Of a stretch of 64,000 nucleotides of DNA, positions 33,560 through 46,329 are shown in pieces. The position numbers and the translations under genes are program-made. The DNA is taken from assembly GCA_023653785.1 (NCBI GenBank), contig JAMKCH010010135.1, positions 1-64,000 of the forward strand, read 5' to 3'. The stretch comes from Ophioderma brevispina (lineage: Eukaryota > Echinodermata > Ophiuroidea > Amphilepidida > Ophiodermatidae). The notes below the pieces were generated by a model. That model did not search any database and was not told where the DNA came from. It saw only the letters and a list, made by a program, of their open reading frames with translations. Positions within the stretch are counted from its first letter, which is position 1. Every line of letters begins with the position of its first letter.

Positions 33560-36500
33560 TTATCGTGTCCAAACACTGTGGTTCTCAAATATGATCCAGC
33601 CAGAGATGGGCACAACGTCTGGCTGCTTCACTGAATTCCGCAAGGTCCTTGTTTGTGCATTGTTGCTCCACCAGTGGGCAGACCAAGAGATGTTCCATTG
33701 TCTGTGGTGCTGTTCCACAACCACAGGTAGTATCCTGATCTGCTTCCAGATAGCCCCACTTCTGCAAGGAAACCTTAGATCGGCCAATTCTGGTTCTCAA
33801 TCTGTTGAGGCATCGCCATTCAGCCCATGAGGAGTCAGCTCCAGGTGGGAGATGCTCACCAGGTTCAATACCGATAGATGTTACTTGGTTGATGGCGAGT
33901 CTTTCTTTCCACAAGGCGACTCTCTTGACCTCCGTAGAGACTGTTTCAAGGGGTTGGACTTTGCTTAAGAAACTCTCTCTGGATTTAAGGCGGTTGGCAG
34001 CAGGTATCTGTCCAGACATAGGGTGCTTCAGATACTTGGCAGCTACGCTCTTGCATGCTCGCTACGCAATTCCTGCTAGGATGTATAAGTTTTCCGTTGG
34101 TATTGGACGGAGGCATCCTGTGATAAGCCGGCAGGAGGCATTTAACGCTGAATCAAGCTTCTTGGCATGGGTTGATCTTTCCCATACAGGGCAGGCATAC
34201 TCTACACATTAGTAGCACAGGGCAAGTGCCGTCGATCTTAGGGTATGTGGGCGAGCACCCCATCTTGTGCCAGTGAGTTTGTTCAAGATGTTATTGCGTG
34301 AACATACTTTACTCTTCGTCTTCTCGATGTGGGTCTTATAAGAGAGAGTGAGGTCCAAGGTAACTCCTAGGTAGACAGGGTTATCACAGTGCTCCAGGGG
34401 TGTTCCAGACCAGGTAACTTTAAGCTGACGTTTGGCTTCACGGTTGTGTAGATGGAAAGCACACACCTGTGTCTTAGATGGATTTGCACGTAGGTGGTTT
34501 TCCTCCTAATAAGGAGTGAGTTCATCCAAAGCTTTGGAAGTCTCTCTTCAACAACTGTGAAGTCGGCATCTTGTGCGCTAATTCCAAGATCATCTGCATA
34601 AATAAAACGACAGGTTCCTGCACTCCAGGGTTGGCCGTTGGTATAGATGTTGAACAGGAAAGGTGCAGGCACACTCACTTGTGGTAGACCATTCTTGAGC
34701 ATACGCCATCGGGTCTTCTTCGCTCCTAGCTGAACAAAGAACACTCTGTTTGCCATCAATCCTCGGATAAGCTCAGTCAAGCGAATGTCCTTGGTAACTT
34801 CCAGAATCTTATGGAGTAGGCATCTGTGATTAACATGTCGTACGGCTGCTGATATTTCGACAAACACAGCTCGGTTACCATACCCTTCTCGAAACCATCC
34901 TCAATGTGTTGAGTTAGGTTGAGTACTTGTCTTGTTGTTGATTTGCCTGGCCGGAAACCTGCTTGTTCTGGTATGAGGTGTTCCTCTATCACAGGTGCGA
35001 TACGATTGAGCAGGAGACGTTCAAAGAGCTTGTAGGTATGGCTGAGGAGTGATATATGTCTGTAGCTCTTGGGATTGGATGGATCTTTCCCATGCTTTAG
35101 GAGTGCCATGACATGTGCTTTCCTCCAAATCTTTGGGAACCTGTGGGAAACCATTCCTTTGCTACTGGGTCAAGATTTTTCAGCTGCTCAGTTGAGATGT
35201 TGTCAAGGCCTACTGATTTTCCTGGTTGAAGTTTAGTAATACCGGATTCCAATTCGTCCATGTTGAAGGGGTGAGTGAAACCAGGGTCACCACTATACCT
35301 CTTATGGTCTAGTTTGATCTTCTTGGGTTGCTTGCTGCACTTACCATTTAAAAGCAGTTGGTGGGCAACTTGGTTGGGTGTGACATTTGGCTGCTGTGGA
35401 GGTTCTGTTGGATCCCCTCGGAGCTTTCGGATGGTAGATCATGCTTTCTTGCTGTTATGGGTCATATCGGTGGATTCAATTAAAGTATGCCAGGTTTTCC
35501 TGGGAGATCCTCTCCGAAACTTCCTCACCTTAAGCAGTTGTTTCAGCCGAAAAAGGATCAGCTTCAAACATGGTGATATACTCTTGATATTCTCTAGCAC
35601 ATTCCTTGGAAAGGCCTGGTATATATTCCGTCTTACAGCCTCTGGGTATCTCCGCGCAGTCTTGTTCACTAGTTGGGCAAATTTGTCATAGTTATGGGGT
35701 TTTGGAGCAATCCTCTTCACGTTCTGATCTATGTCATCAGTGAATCCTTGCCAGTATGCTTTCCTGTAGTTAAAGCGGCGCTTAAAAGGCACTTTGTTTG
35801 GTCTTACTGCAGCGTTGACTTGGATACCGATTGGTCGATGTTGAGTTAGTGGAACAGGATCAAGAACAATCTTGCTACTCAGGTTAGAGATGTTTTTGCT
35901 ATTAGCTAGAAATCAGGGTTGTAACCTTAATCCAACGGGCAAATAAATGATGAGGTCAGCTAGAGTCTTACGGATACGTCGATTTTCATATGCGGTAAAT
36001 CCCGGGGGCTGGGGAGACCCCCAATATTTTGATGAGGTGATGGTCAATACCACATCCCCGCCCCCCCCCCCAAATGTTGATGCCTGCCGCGTTCATGTGT
36101 TTTGGACCAAAATAACTTCATATTTTACCATAATAGCTTAAAAATGGTAAATTTCCGCGTGCTTCGTGTGCATTTTGTTATAATTACAATTACATTTAAC
36201 GATTTTAGCTTCTAAATGGCAACATTTTTAGCGCGCTTCGAGCGCACATGTGCTAGTAATGGAACTTTTCAGCAAACCCCGGTTCATTCATAAATTTTCA
36301 TCAACCCCATCCCCCCAAATGTCAAAAAGAAATTTACGCCACTGTAGATGTTGACTGTCTATCCATTCTGCGACAGCTTGTCCGTCTTTGTTAGTTTCAT
36401 TGTAGCCCCATTGGGTACTATGGCTGTTGAAGTCGCCAATGAAGAAGTGAGGTTTGGTGGAATTCCCAAGACTGAGTTGAGGGTGCTTGAAGTCTACTCA

Positions 36501-36842
36501 TGGAGGTTTGTAGACGGATGTAACTATGACAGAGCTAAGCTCAATGGTGAGGACTTCGATGTTGTTATAATCATACATTGAGGTTGCCTCTACTGCGGTG
36601 CCTGTTCTCACAAATATAGCACTTCCATATTGTCGACGTGGTCTCTCGGTGGCAAGGACCATTCCTGGTATGGTTCGGCGGTGGTTATCGATTCCTCTGT
36701 GGGTTTCCTGCAGACATAGGACATCGCATTGGAGATTGTTACACAAATCAGCAGTGATGTACATTTTGGCATTGGAAAAACCCTCCACATTCAATGACAC
36801 TATAGTCAAGGCAGAAAAAGGCCTGCGTTGAGATCTAGTCAT
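33560..36842 (-). pseudogene. non-LTR retrotransposon ORF2, nearly complete, broken
   Basis: Read from 36842 downward: endonuclease start (LTIVSLNVEGFSNAK; CLQETHRG), then FIGDFNSHSTQWGY at about 36360-36440. A linker follows at 35439-35792. The reverse transcriptase is at 34370-35154 (FPKIWRKAHVMALLKHGKDP, YRHISLLSHTYKLFE, QAGFRPGKSTTRQVL, FIYADDLGIS). The post-RT region (34209-34466, VYLGVTLDLTLSYKTHI) leads to a C-terminal Cys-rich end (TCGCGTAPQTMEHLLVCPL) at about 33590-33750. Motif order is that of jockey/I-type elements. Single-base shifts and a ~400-bp insertion at 35.94-36.34 kb disable it. No ORF1 was recognised. Confidence 0.9.
35938..36345. mobile_element. ~400-bp short element inserted in the LINE
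   Basis: This segment interrupts the endonuclease-to-RT region of the LINE. It contains GGGGGCTGGGGAGACCCCC, a poly(C) run, and two GCGCGCTTCGAGCGC/CGCGTGCTTCGTG-type G+C-rich hairpins inside A/T-rich DNA. It ends near ACGCCACTGTAGAT. Such elements are short and non-coding; the class (SINE or MITE) is undecided. Confidence 0.5.
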
Positions 36843-37759
36843 GATATGGGTAAACTTAAGAAATGATGTTAACGGGAAAACAGTGTTTGGTGTTGTAGAG
36901 ATTAGTTCGCTGCTTGGCAGTTACTAACAGGGGAGACCACAAGACGGTTCTCTACTTCTCCCCCTAGAGCTAATTAGAGCTAATCATTCATCATCATTTT
37001 GTGACGGCAAACAAAGAGTTATCTTAACCCAAAATTTAATGACAGAATGAATATACTGATATTGTTGTTGAGTTTTGTGTTGAAAACATAGGTTTTACTT
37101 TCATAAAGTTGAGAATGTAACATTATTTTCAGTAACAAGCAAGTTGCAACCCAAGGCATTTATCATTTAATGTAATGTGAAGTTTGTCTATGACTTAGTC
37201 ATAGTTTTATATCTTCTTGAAACATATTTTATCACCAATAATTAATGTTTTATTATTATCAGTTAAATGATAATTATGTAGATGCAGTCATTTGACCCAG
37301 AAGAAGTTGTTCTGCAAGAAATTTGGGCAAATAATGTTGATTGCAATCAATATTGTATTTGCCATTCTTTTCTTCGTTGGCAGTCTTGTGGTTAACCAGC
37401 TCCTTATTTTGTAAAATGGGTTCTGCGGGTTACTTGATTGTTGGGGTCATATCTTAAAAAAATATTGACTATACCTTTATGAACTTTTCAGGAATAGTAG
37501 CTAACAGTCCCATCTTACCTTACAACAAAGAATAAGTAGTCACGTGCTTTTGTTCAAAAATTATGGCGCATGCTACCAAGTGTTGCGTTTCGGGGGGGGG
37601 GGGGCACACGGTATAATATTGTGTGTGAGTGCGAGCGTGAGTGTTTGTTAAAGTTGTAAATTCCCGATCGAATCTTTATCAGGCTCTTTAATTAACAATA
37701 TTTTGGGCTCTTATAGACTTAAAAGTACTTGGGGTCACCCATTAGAGGCATAAGGTTTC

Positions 37760-37925
37760 TTCTTTCTAAATGAACAAAATAAAACTTTACTCTCCGAAAG
37801 AGTGAAATTCATTAAATTCACTCCAAAAGAGTAAACATTCACACCAAAATAGTGACAACGCACTCCGAATAGTGTAATTTTACTCGATAAAGACTACTTA
37901 CAGTGAAGTAATCTTATTTAAAGAG
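37760..37925. repeat. cluster of ACTC...GAGT mini-hairpins
   Basis: Four similar short inverted units occur about every 25-30 bp: ACTCTCCGAAAGAGT, CACTCCAAAAGAGT, CACACCAAAATAGTG and CACTCCGAATAGTG. Nothing coding surrounds them. Confidence 0.6.
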
Positions 37926-38965
37926 ACAGGAGCAGATTTTTGTGAGGATACGAATTTCTCTCAAATTGCACTGGATCGGTAGTAAACCACCTACCGAGAA
38001 CGTTTCGATGGTCTACCTGACAAACAAGTCCACAAGAAAAACACAAACCTCGTTTTGAACTTGCCTGCTATCGTAATCGTCCCTATAGAAACCATGCTTT
38101 GAATTTCTGTCGTGTACGACAGAAAATACTAATCATCATCTTATTACATAAAGACGGCGTATTCGGCTTATTCACTTCAGGTGTGATTTAATACCGGGTT
38201 CGAAAAAAATTGGGGTGCTTCTTTCTGGAAATGTCCTCGTGTCTCTTTAATGACCGGTCAAGTTTCACATTTCTCTTCTGGAGTGTCACTTTTTTTAGCG
38301 AATTTTAACTCTTTTGTCATTCTTACATCAGAGAGTTCGTTTTGCCATATTTTCTTTCTAGAAATCACATACCTTTGCTTTAATGGTTTTATTAGCTATT
38401 CGTGGAAGGATCAAACTGTTACTCCTTGGCAATTTTTGAGATCGTTGGCCTTCTTTTTTACTTGCTCTTAGAAAGAATTTGGGCCCAAAAATGACGGTGA
38501 CGATGGGGTAATCGTTTGCAGCATTTCCCTCATTCGCAGCTAACATCTATGTACATACCTATAACACAACAAAATATGTACATAACTAAGAAACAACAAA
38601 CTTACCTGTCTACAAATCTATTTACTTTCTTGATCAGCAACAGGAGGAGACCTACGGCCACTTGATTGCTTGGGTCGAAAACGTTAATGATTTTGATGCT
38701 AACTACAAGGCGGTTGTAGTATATCTAGAATTACCGTGTGTTTGGGAACGGAAGTATAAGTTCTACCTTGTTTTTAGTTTTAGCTAGTGGATACCGTGTG
38801 TTCAGGAAACGAAGTATACGTATACCCAGACCGCATTAAAATCAAACACTTGAAAATATGCTGGTTGATATGTTTTCTTGTGTTTGGAAAGATGATTTCG
38901 ACCACGCATTTTTAACTGTTTAAAGTTAACTATATAGTACTGCCAGATTTTTTATAAATTCATTT
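37926..38965. other. no recognisable gene
   Basis: A near-duplicate pair is seen at 38728-38760 and 38789-38820: TACCGTGTGTTTGGGAACG.. and TACCGTGTGTTCAGGAAACG. No exons or TE domains. Confidence 0.4.
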
Positions 38966-39425
38966 GAAATGGGGGAATGATAGAGTCAAGAGGGACATTC
39001 TTTGTCATGATTATGAACATGGTGGGTTGAGAATAGTTGATCCTCTCCTTTTTTTCTCAGGCACAAAAAATTATTTGGGTTTAACTCCTGCTTGACCCAG
39101 ATTATTCTTCTTTTTGGAAAAAAATAGAACTTTCTGTCTTGGAAAAAATCCACCCAGATTGGACAATCTTGCTGAGGTCTGATGCTCCTAAATGTGTTTG
39201 GCATACCCTTTCTAATTGTCAACTTGTTGAAACTATTAAATTACGGTATTTGTACAGAGATAAGAGTAAGGAGAATTTAGGTTGGTCTGACTTTCATCTT
39301 CAAGATCCAACTTGGTGGAATAAAAATGTTTCTTCTGAAATCCAAAAAATTCTTTTTCTATCCTTTTTGGGAGACATGGGGATTCATTTTCTGATCTGGT
39401 TCATTGGTTAATAATCTGGTGAAAC
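38966..39425 (+). pseudogene. Tx1/L1-like LINE fragment (post-RT region)
   Basis: The plus strand, with one or two frame changes, reads RVKRDILCHDYEHGGLRIVD, then LLDPDYSSFWKK, then an open part (39139-39411) with HPDWTILLRSDAPK, ETIKLRYLYRDKSK and DPTWWNKNV. The 'CxDYxxGGL+hhD' phrase followed by a 'W...LLDP' phrase is the conserved stretch after the reverse transcriptase of L1/Tx1-type LINEs. Only this stretch is left. Further AT-rich remains may run to about 39.78 kb. Confidence 0.65.
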
Positions 39426-41109
39426 CATTTGAAATGTTGGTATTAATTTTGATATTTTAACATTTAATTATGATTTACATAATTTTATACAAGGTAACAA
39501 AAATTATTTTTTGATAAAATTTACTCCTTCTTTATGATCAAGTTAATGTTCCCAAACATGTCTATTCCATTTCTTAGACCATTCAATATTGGCTGTTGAA
39601 AACAAATTGGTTGATAAATGTCTTTGGAATTTCCTGATGAATAGATTGGTATAGAATTCTAGTGCTAATTTGAAATGTACAATTGCAAAACCCAATTACG
39701 TTCTTTTTTGCATTTATCAATTTTTCAACAAAGCTATTTGTACTCCACCATTTCTTCATAAATTGGCAGGGCTGAATTTTCCCCCCATTGTTTACTTTTT
39801 GTAAGAATTTCCATAATCTATATTTGCATTTTTTTGTGAATCTGTGGTATGAATTATGTTTGTTAATATAATTCCTGTTTCGTTTCTGTGGCGTCTTTTA
39901 TTTTCCTCCAATTTTGAGACACTGTTTGGCGTTTCTTGTCGCACTGTCATAAACAAGATTCTGTCTTTCTTTTCTTTTTTCTGTGCATGAATTTTTATAT
40001 ACACATGTGTAAATTCCAAGGCACTTGACCCCATTTTTTTTTGTGCCTGCTTTTCTGAAAATTTGGTCCAACATGACAGGAACACGGAATACACAATTGC
40101 TGATAACAATGGCGAAAATTTATTTGCATTTCAAAAGTGGACTCTTGACCTCGGTTTACTTTCTTTTTTTTTTTGCCTTGTCAATGCAATTTTTTTGCGA
40201 TTTAGGCCTCCCATGACTTCTTCAAATGTGAACGTTTGTGTTTGAGTGGTGTGATGGATGGTATGTTTAGAGTGTCCCTTGTGGTGTCCAATGTTAAAAG
40301 AGAACAGTATCATTTTAATATTGTGTATTGTACTTTTTCCCCTCTGGGTGCGCCGGGGGGGGTTCCAATCATTTTGTAGACTTTGTTTCTGTTGGTTTAT
40401 TTTGTGGATACCGCGGGAAAATCGACGCCATCTTGGACTTGACCAGCGAGCATCAGACACTGGAAGTATTGTAGGCAGCGTGTGTTAACTCTTATGAAGA
40501 CGTGTAGTTAAGTGTGTGGTCCTTTTCTTCAATTAGTCGTGTTTTTTAATAACTGATTTTCGACATTTTGTTGTTAGTACGAAATATCGTATTTTACTGG
40601 ATGTACAGTGGAAGCTGCTGAACCGGAAGCACAACCATCGACGGGCTCGACGCCATCTTGGATTTTAGTATGATGTTTACCGATGTTATGTGTGCAGATA
40701 TTGATATATTTCCATAGAGGTGTAAGTCATGAACTTAAGTATGGCAGTTACTATAGATATAATAGGTAATAAAGAGCTCTGTAATCGTCATTGTTGTGCG
40801 CACTATTGTTACATGTGATAAGACAGCATGCCAGCAATCATCCAAGGAAGCTTTTCCAGATTTTTAGCTTTGTTTTTTTTACCCATACTTTTTGAAAGTT
40901 TTACCAAAAATGTTATAAAAAATTTTTTTGTGCATATTTTATCATCTGTATCACTATAGATTACCAGCAGTTTTTGGATGACATGATTCACCTCATTCTA
41001 CCAAGCCAGGCATCCAATGTTTTTCATTTTGTATTCAATCATTTTTTTACAATGTAATTTGTACTAAGGCTTTTGGCAATAGGTTTTTTTTCTGTGAAAT
41101 CTACCTAAC
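39426..41109. other. AT-rich spacer, no recognisable gene
   Basis: Open frames here are short and resemble nothing. Two G-rich patches (40350-40365) and phrases such as GACGCCATCTTGGA at 40427 and 40650 repeat. This stretch may include the 5' end of the LINE that follows. Confidence 0.4.
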
Positions 41110-44100
41110 TGTCCGGCTGTGTCACCAAGGTCAGTGGACATTCGCAGCTGACTACTTGGTAATGCCACCTATCAGTTTTTTTCAGTAATTAAGCTTTTTG
41201 TAGGCATTGTGTAGTTTTGTGCAGTTTCCCAGTGATAGTCTTGTAGATGTAGTATCTCTGTGCTCTGTGCGTTTTTCTCAGCAGCATCATCAAGGAGTTT
41301 GCAGCAGACTTGGACGGCATCATCTTGTAAGTTATATCCATTAGCCACCTTCGTAATTCATATTTTTGCTGTTTTCAATTTGTCGGGTAAATTTTTCCTT
41401 AATACTGTCCAGCCTGTGTGTCACCAGGTGCCGTGGAAAAAATATTCGCAGCTGACTAAGTGGTGTGCCACCTATTCATTTTTTCAGTGATAGCCCTGTA
41501 GAGATGTACTCTGTGCATTTTTTTCAGCAGCCTGCATGAGTTGCAGCAGATTTGGGACGTCATCTTTATAGCGTTGTACCAGCCAGACATACGATTTATT
41601 TCTTATTCTGTTTCTACCTATGTTGGTTAGTTTTTACATTCATCTTCGCATTACCCTACCGCTAGCCCAGCGCTACTAATCACCATGTCAAACCGTAGTA
41701 TTTGTGAAGTCTGTGAAACTAGTGTGGCAAGAACAGACGTTTGGTTTACTTACTGCTACGAGCTGACTGTGAGTAGGATTCATGCACTTGTTTGGGTTTG
41801 ACACAACAGAATTGGAATAACATTACCAACAAAACCCTTAGGCATGTATTGGTAAAGAGGGTGGAGACCAAGTGTGTGTATGCAAGAACTAACGTCACAA
41901 ACTCGTCAGAGGGCTTCGATGGTGACCATGCCGCATTTGGTACCATCACCCATTGTGTTGAGTTAACGACAGTACGACAGTCTAGTAAACCAGTCCTTCG
42001 ACTGGATATGCTCGCAATGTGAAGTTACCACATTTACTGATTCCTACTTTGACTCACCAACTGATTGATAATAGCTATGACGAGACCTTAGTCACGCAGA
42101 TGACAACCTAAACCAAGACATCAGAACTTGAAGAGAGTTCAAAACTATTGGTTATAAACTTACAGAGCATAAAGAACAAGGTTGCTGATTAGAGGCAATG
42201 ATTAGTACTCACGACCCCTACATCATCCAGGCACAGAACCTGGTTAATCAAGCAGCTATCACTCCAGAAGTGATACCACCCAGTTTCTACACTGTCTCTC
42301 GCAAAGACAGACCAGACGACTGTCGGGGTATAATTTGCACACAGAAGGATTGTGATTGTGACCCACACAAGACTGGATACACAATGTGAGATTTGTGGAC
42401 CAGGTGTGAATCAAAGGGAGAAGGACATTGTTAATTGGAACGTACTATAAACCAAAACACAATGACGGCGAAGTGTCAAAGCACTCCAGGACTCCCTCGA
42501 CAGGTTAATTTAATCACAACAGACAACTGACGTTATCTTATGCGGTGATGTGAAACCACCCAACATCGTCTGAAACAAACACAATCATCGAGAATCACTG
42601 GGCCTCTAGGGAGGTAGCAGACCAGTTACTACAGACTTTTGAAGAAAATGGTCTGCGTCAGATGGTGCCTGAGCCAACCAGAGGAGAAAATTTCTTGGAC
42701 CTTGTTATTTCCAATAATGACCTGCTTGAGACTAACGTATCACACCGGGAATAAGTGATCACCACTTTGTATAGTTGAAGTAATCTTCAGCCGGCGTAAA
42801 GAACCTCCCAAAACGGAATTCTTCTACATCAAGCAAAAGCTATCAGGACCAAATAATTCAGATCTGATACAACCTTGTCAAGACAACCTATGCAACCTAT
42901 CAAAGATAAAACCACTTCATTCAAATATGACAACTTGAAGAAGCAATTCACGAGACCATCGACAAGCATGTCCCAACAATTTACTCAACAGGTTACTACG
43001 CTACCATTGTTTGGACGTACAGAAATGCATATTAATGCAGACCAAAACAACGATACAATAAGCAAAGGCGAACCACGACCCAAGCCTGGGACGACTACTC
43101 TAAGTGCTGTACAGAGGCTAAAAAAAGAGCGCTAGATCAAAGTATATCGACTCCCATATCCAGCATGCTTTTGGCGAAAACCCAAGCTTCTGGGATTCAT
43201 CACACGCCTCCGGCAAGACGAAGTTGGTATCCCAGCCTTAAAGATAGGATAAAAATTGGTTACTGAATAGTAGACAAAAGGCAGAAGTATTTGGAAATCA
43301 ATTTGCCAGCGTCTTTACAGAAAAGAAAATGCTCACATACCACAACCTTGGGACCAGTCACCACCCAACAATACCTCATATTACTGTCACTGAAGAAGGG
43401 GTACAGAAACTTCTTGACACCTCGATCCAACAAAGCTCTGGCCCTGATAAACTGGCTCTTGGATGCTGAAGAAGGCGGCTCCAGCCATAGCGCCGATGCT
43501 GACAGACATTCCAATCATCCATCGACCAAGGCTCAACACCAGCCAAATGGAGGGAGGCCACATATACACCCATCTTACAAAAAGGGCGACAAGACAAAAG
43601 CAGAAGAAAATTACAGACCAGTCTCTCACAACCAGTTTGTACCCAGCAAGTTACTAGAGCCATCCTTCATTATCAAATTATGTACCATTGCTGACCAGAA
43701 TAAATATATTGGACAACAGGCAACATGGGTTCAGAGCTCAGCACTCAACCGAAACCCAACTCATCTTAACAGTTTCAAGAAATCGCTTTCGAATATCGAG
43801 GATGGTAAAACTACACATGTGGACATCCTCGATTTCGCTAAAGCTTTCGACAAAGTGCCACATGAAAGACTGATTGGAAACTGAAGAGAGTATATGGATC
43901 GCGGACACTCCTAAAATGGTTCGCGACTTCCTGACCAGAGTGTACACGGGTAGTGTAGATGGCGCGACGAAACACATCAACGGCAACACTGTGACATTCA
44001 AAGTGTCCCACAAGGGCACAGTTATTGGTCCGCTAGGTTTATCGTTTTCATTAACGCTCACCAGGAATGTGAAAATGAATTGTGAAAAACCAAGCCGGCC

Positions 44101-45970
44101 TCTTCGCAGATGATGCGTACTTACACGTTCCGAACACTGAAGAACTCAATCCTCACAAGACCCTTGAAAGACTTGAAAATTGGCAAAACCACATCTGGAA
44201 AAATGAAATTCAACCTGTTACGGTCACCTTGACCAAAGCCAAAACCAACTCAAAACTACCGGATTAACCCTGGAAGAAACTAGACAATACACTGTGAAAC
44301 TTGATTACAAATTTAAAACAAAGATTTATTTTGATTGTGGTCTAAATCAATCTCATTCAAAAATCCGATAGGTATCCAAGAAATCAAAGAGTAAATTATA
44401 ATAAAGTGTGTATGAACAGAACTACTAAACTACTACATGGTGTGTTGCCGCGACGGGGCTGCCGCAAGATTACAATTAGATGCCGAACGTGCAAAGAGTC
44501 CGGCGGATATTCCAGCGCAAAACTCCAAATTCCAATAGTGGGGAAGTGTACACGGACGACTTGTCCTGAATGACGGAGAAAAACTAGCTCCTTAATATAA
44601 AGTCCAAAGGTTTTGTAGCTTGTTTATCCTGGGATAACTCAGAGGCCACGGAATACAAAAGAAACCGGCTACAAATCGGACGAAAACTGCGGGAGCTGTG
44701 GAGACTACTATGAACAATGTTCCCATATATGGGAGATTAGTACTAGATGTGATTACTGTCACGTCAACTTGGAAACATGATAACAAATTGGAGCACGATG
44801 TTATGAAACTCTCCTGAGTAATGATGGTTTGATACTCTGCTCATCTTCTCTCACAAGGGCTTTATATATTCATCTCCAACAATGCTAGAAGGATCTGCGT
44901 CCATATATATGAGTCAGGTGCCCTAAAAATACGTCCATACATCATAATTATGATTTCATATGCTCCAAGTTCCCATGTATTATGAATTTTCATTAGCCAT
45001 CACCCACACACGGCACTGTGCCTGTAGATACGGTAGGGCGCCAATATATAGCCAGGACACATATCACCTTGAGTTAGGCGTAGTCTGATTCTAGTCTCAA
45101 GTAATTCCCGACATCTCCGCGGGTTCTTCTTGAATTATAATTGCTACAACACACTAGTTATGCACACAACCAGGTATATCCATATTGTATTACTTAGACT
45201 AATTTACTAAGATTTTATGTGCTAATTTATGACTTAAATCTTGCTCAAAGTGAAATAAATCATTGCTAATTCTTTGGGCCGGTAACAAACCCGTTCTAGT
45301 GCAAAAGTATGCCAATACACAAACAAGAAGAACCCACCAAAAAAAAAAACTTTTGTGGAGAAAACTCGAAGAAGTAGATAACCACCCATATCTTGGAGTT
45401 GAATGAACAGAGACCTAAAAGGGAAGCTACATATCGACCAAATTACAAACAAAGCAAACAAAGAGTTCTTGGAGTTAGTCAAAAAAACCTATTGGTGACG
45501 TAAACAGCTATTAAAGCTATAGCATACAAAACTATCGTCAGACCCACTCTTGAATATGCAGCGTCTGTCTGGGACCCGCATACAAAGAAAGAAAGACATC
45601 TCTAAAATCGAGACAATACAGAGGCCCCGAGCTGCCCGGTTCGTTGTCTCCGAATACAGGGAAGAAGTCTAGCGTGGGAAAACTCCATGCTTGACAGACT
45701 TGGAAGGGAATCATACTGGAAAGAGAAAGCATAAGACTGAACTGATGTACCAAATCAGCAAGGGCTAGTTGGTATTCAAGCAGACCAGTAACTTCACACG
45801 TAGAAACAATAGAACCAGACTAAGTAACAGACAAGCATTCAACGCAATCCAACGACGAAGGACCATACAGGATTTCTTACTCCAAGACAGATCGGACTGG
45901 AAGACCTACCTATCGGACAACAGAGATGCACGACACTAACCGCATTCAGCAGGACTGCAAGAAATGTCAC
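41110..45970 (+). pseudogene. CR1/L2-like LINE with PHD-like finger, degenerate
   Basis: The 5' region has a ~290-bp tandem duplication (41115-41330 versus 41403-41570; both with GTCACCA, TTCGCAGCTGACTA, TGCCACCTAT). From 41684 a frame starts MSNRSICEVCETSVARTD and continues through GLTQQNWNNI to CSQC at about 42010: Cys-rich, PHD-finger-like spacing. The endonuclease begins LLVINLQSIKNKVAD at about 42150 and includes PEPTRGENFLDLVISNNDLL at about 42665. Reverse transcriptase parts are KKGDKTKAEENYRPVS (43570), ILDFAKAFDKVPHERL (43825) and FADDAYLHVP (44102). The C-terminal region has AYKTIVRPTLEYAASVWDPH (about 45525). Many frameshifts and a ~950-bp interruption (44.28-45.24 kb) show it is dead. 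Confidence 0.88.
44280..45240. other. insertion splitting the LINE
   Basis: This segment separates the FADD part of the reverse transcriptase from the C-terminal 'HPYLGVEL' part (about 45385). It has no recognisable domain, no clear inverted ends and no target duplication that I could fix. Confidence 0.4.
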
Positions 45971-46329
45971 AATCACCCTCACATGATATCCCTATAAGCG
46001 GGCCATTTTTTAGGGTTTGACTTCATGATTTGTTTACTTGACCCATGTACGTGCATTAAAGTTGGCAACTGTACGACCCTAAAAAGTTGAAACTGCCGAC
46101 AAAACCAACCCAGATCCAATCCAGATTTTCTGGGTCTTGGTCTGATCCTGTTTCCATTGTCTGACACAAGATGCTTGGCTGTATGTTCTCTGTTGAGATC
46201 TGGGCTAAACTATTCCTGTTTTTCCATTACATTGATATCTAGATGTAATAATTTAAGCTTGTGAGTAGAAGGGTTTGGTGGACCATATATGTATGTTTGC
46301 TTCCAACCACCAAACTACAGGTAATAAAA

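Larger units (their letters stand above)
33114..37611. mobile_element. TIR element (mariner-like ends) with nested LINE
   Basis: About 180 bp at 33114-33300 is the inverse of 37415-37611. Tips read CAGTGTGTCC and, reversed, CCGTGTGCCC, each next to TA. Shared inner phrases include GTTACTTGATT, GGGGTCATATCTTA, TATGAACTTTTCAGG and AATAAGTAGTCACGTGCTT. The right tip has an added poly(G). TA duplication and ACAGTGTGTCC-type ends resemble Tc1/mariner. No transposase is visible. The interior is filled mostly by a minus-strand LINE, so this may be a disrupted non-autonomous element or two inverted MITE halves. Confidence 0.6.
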
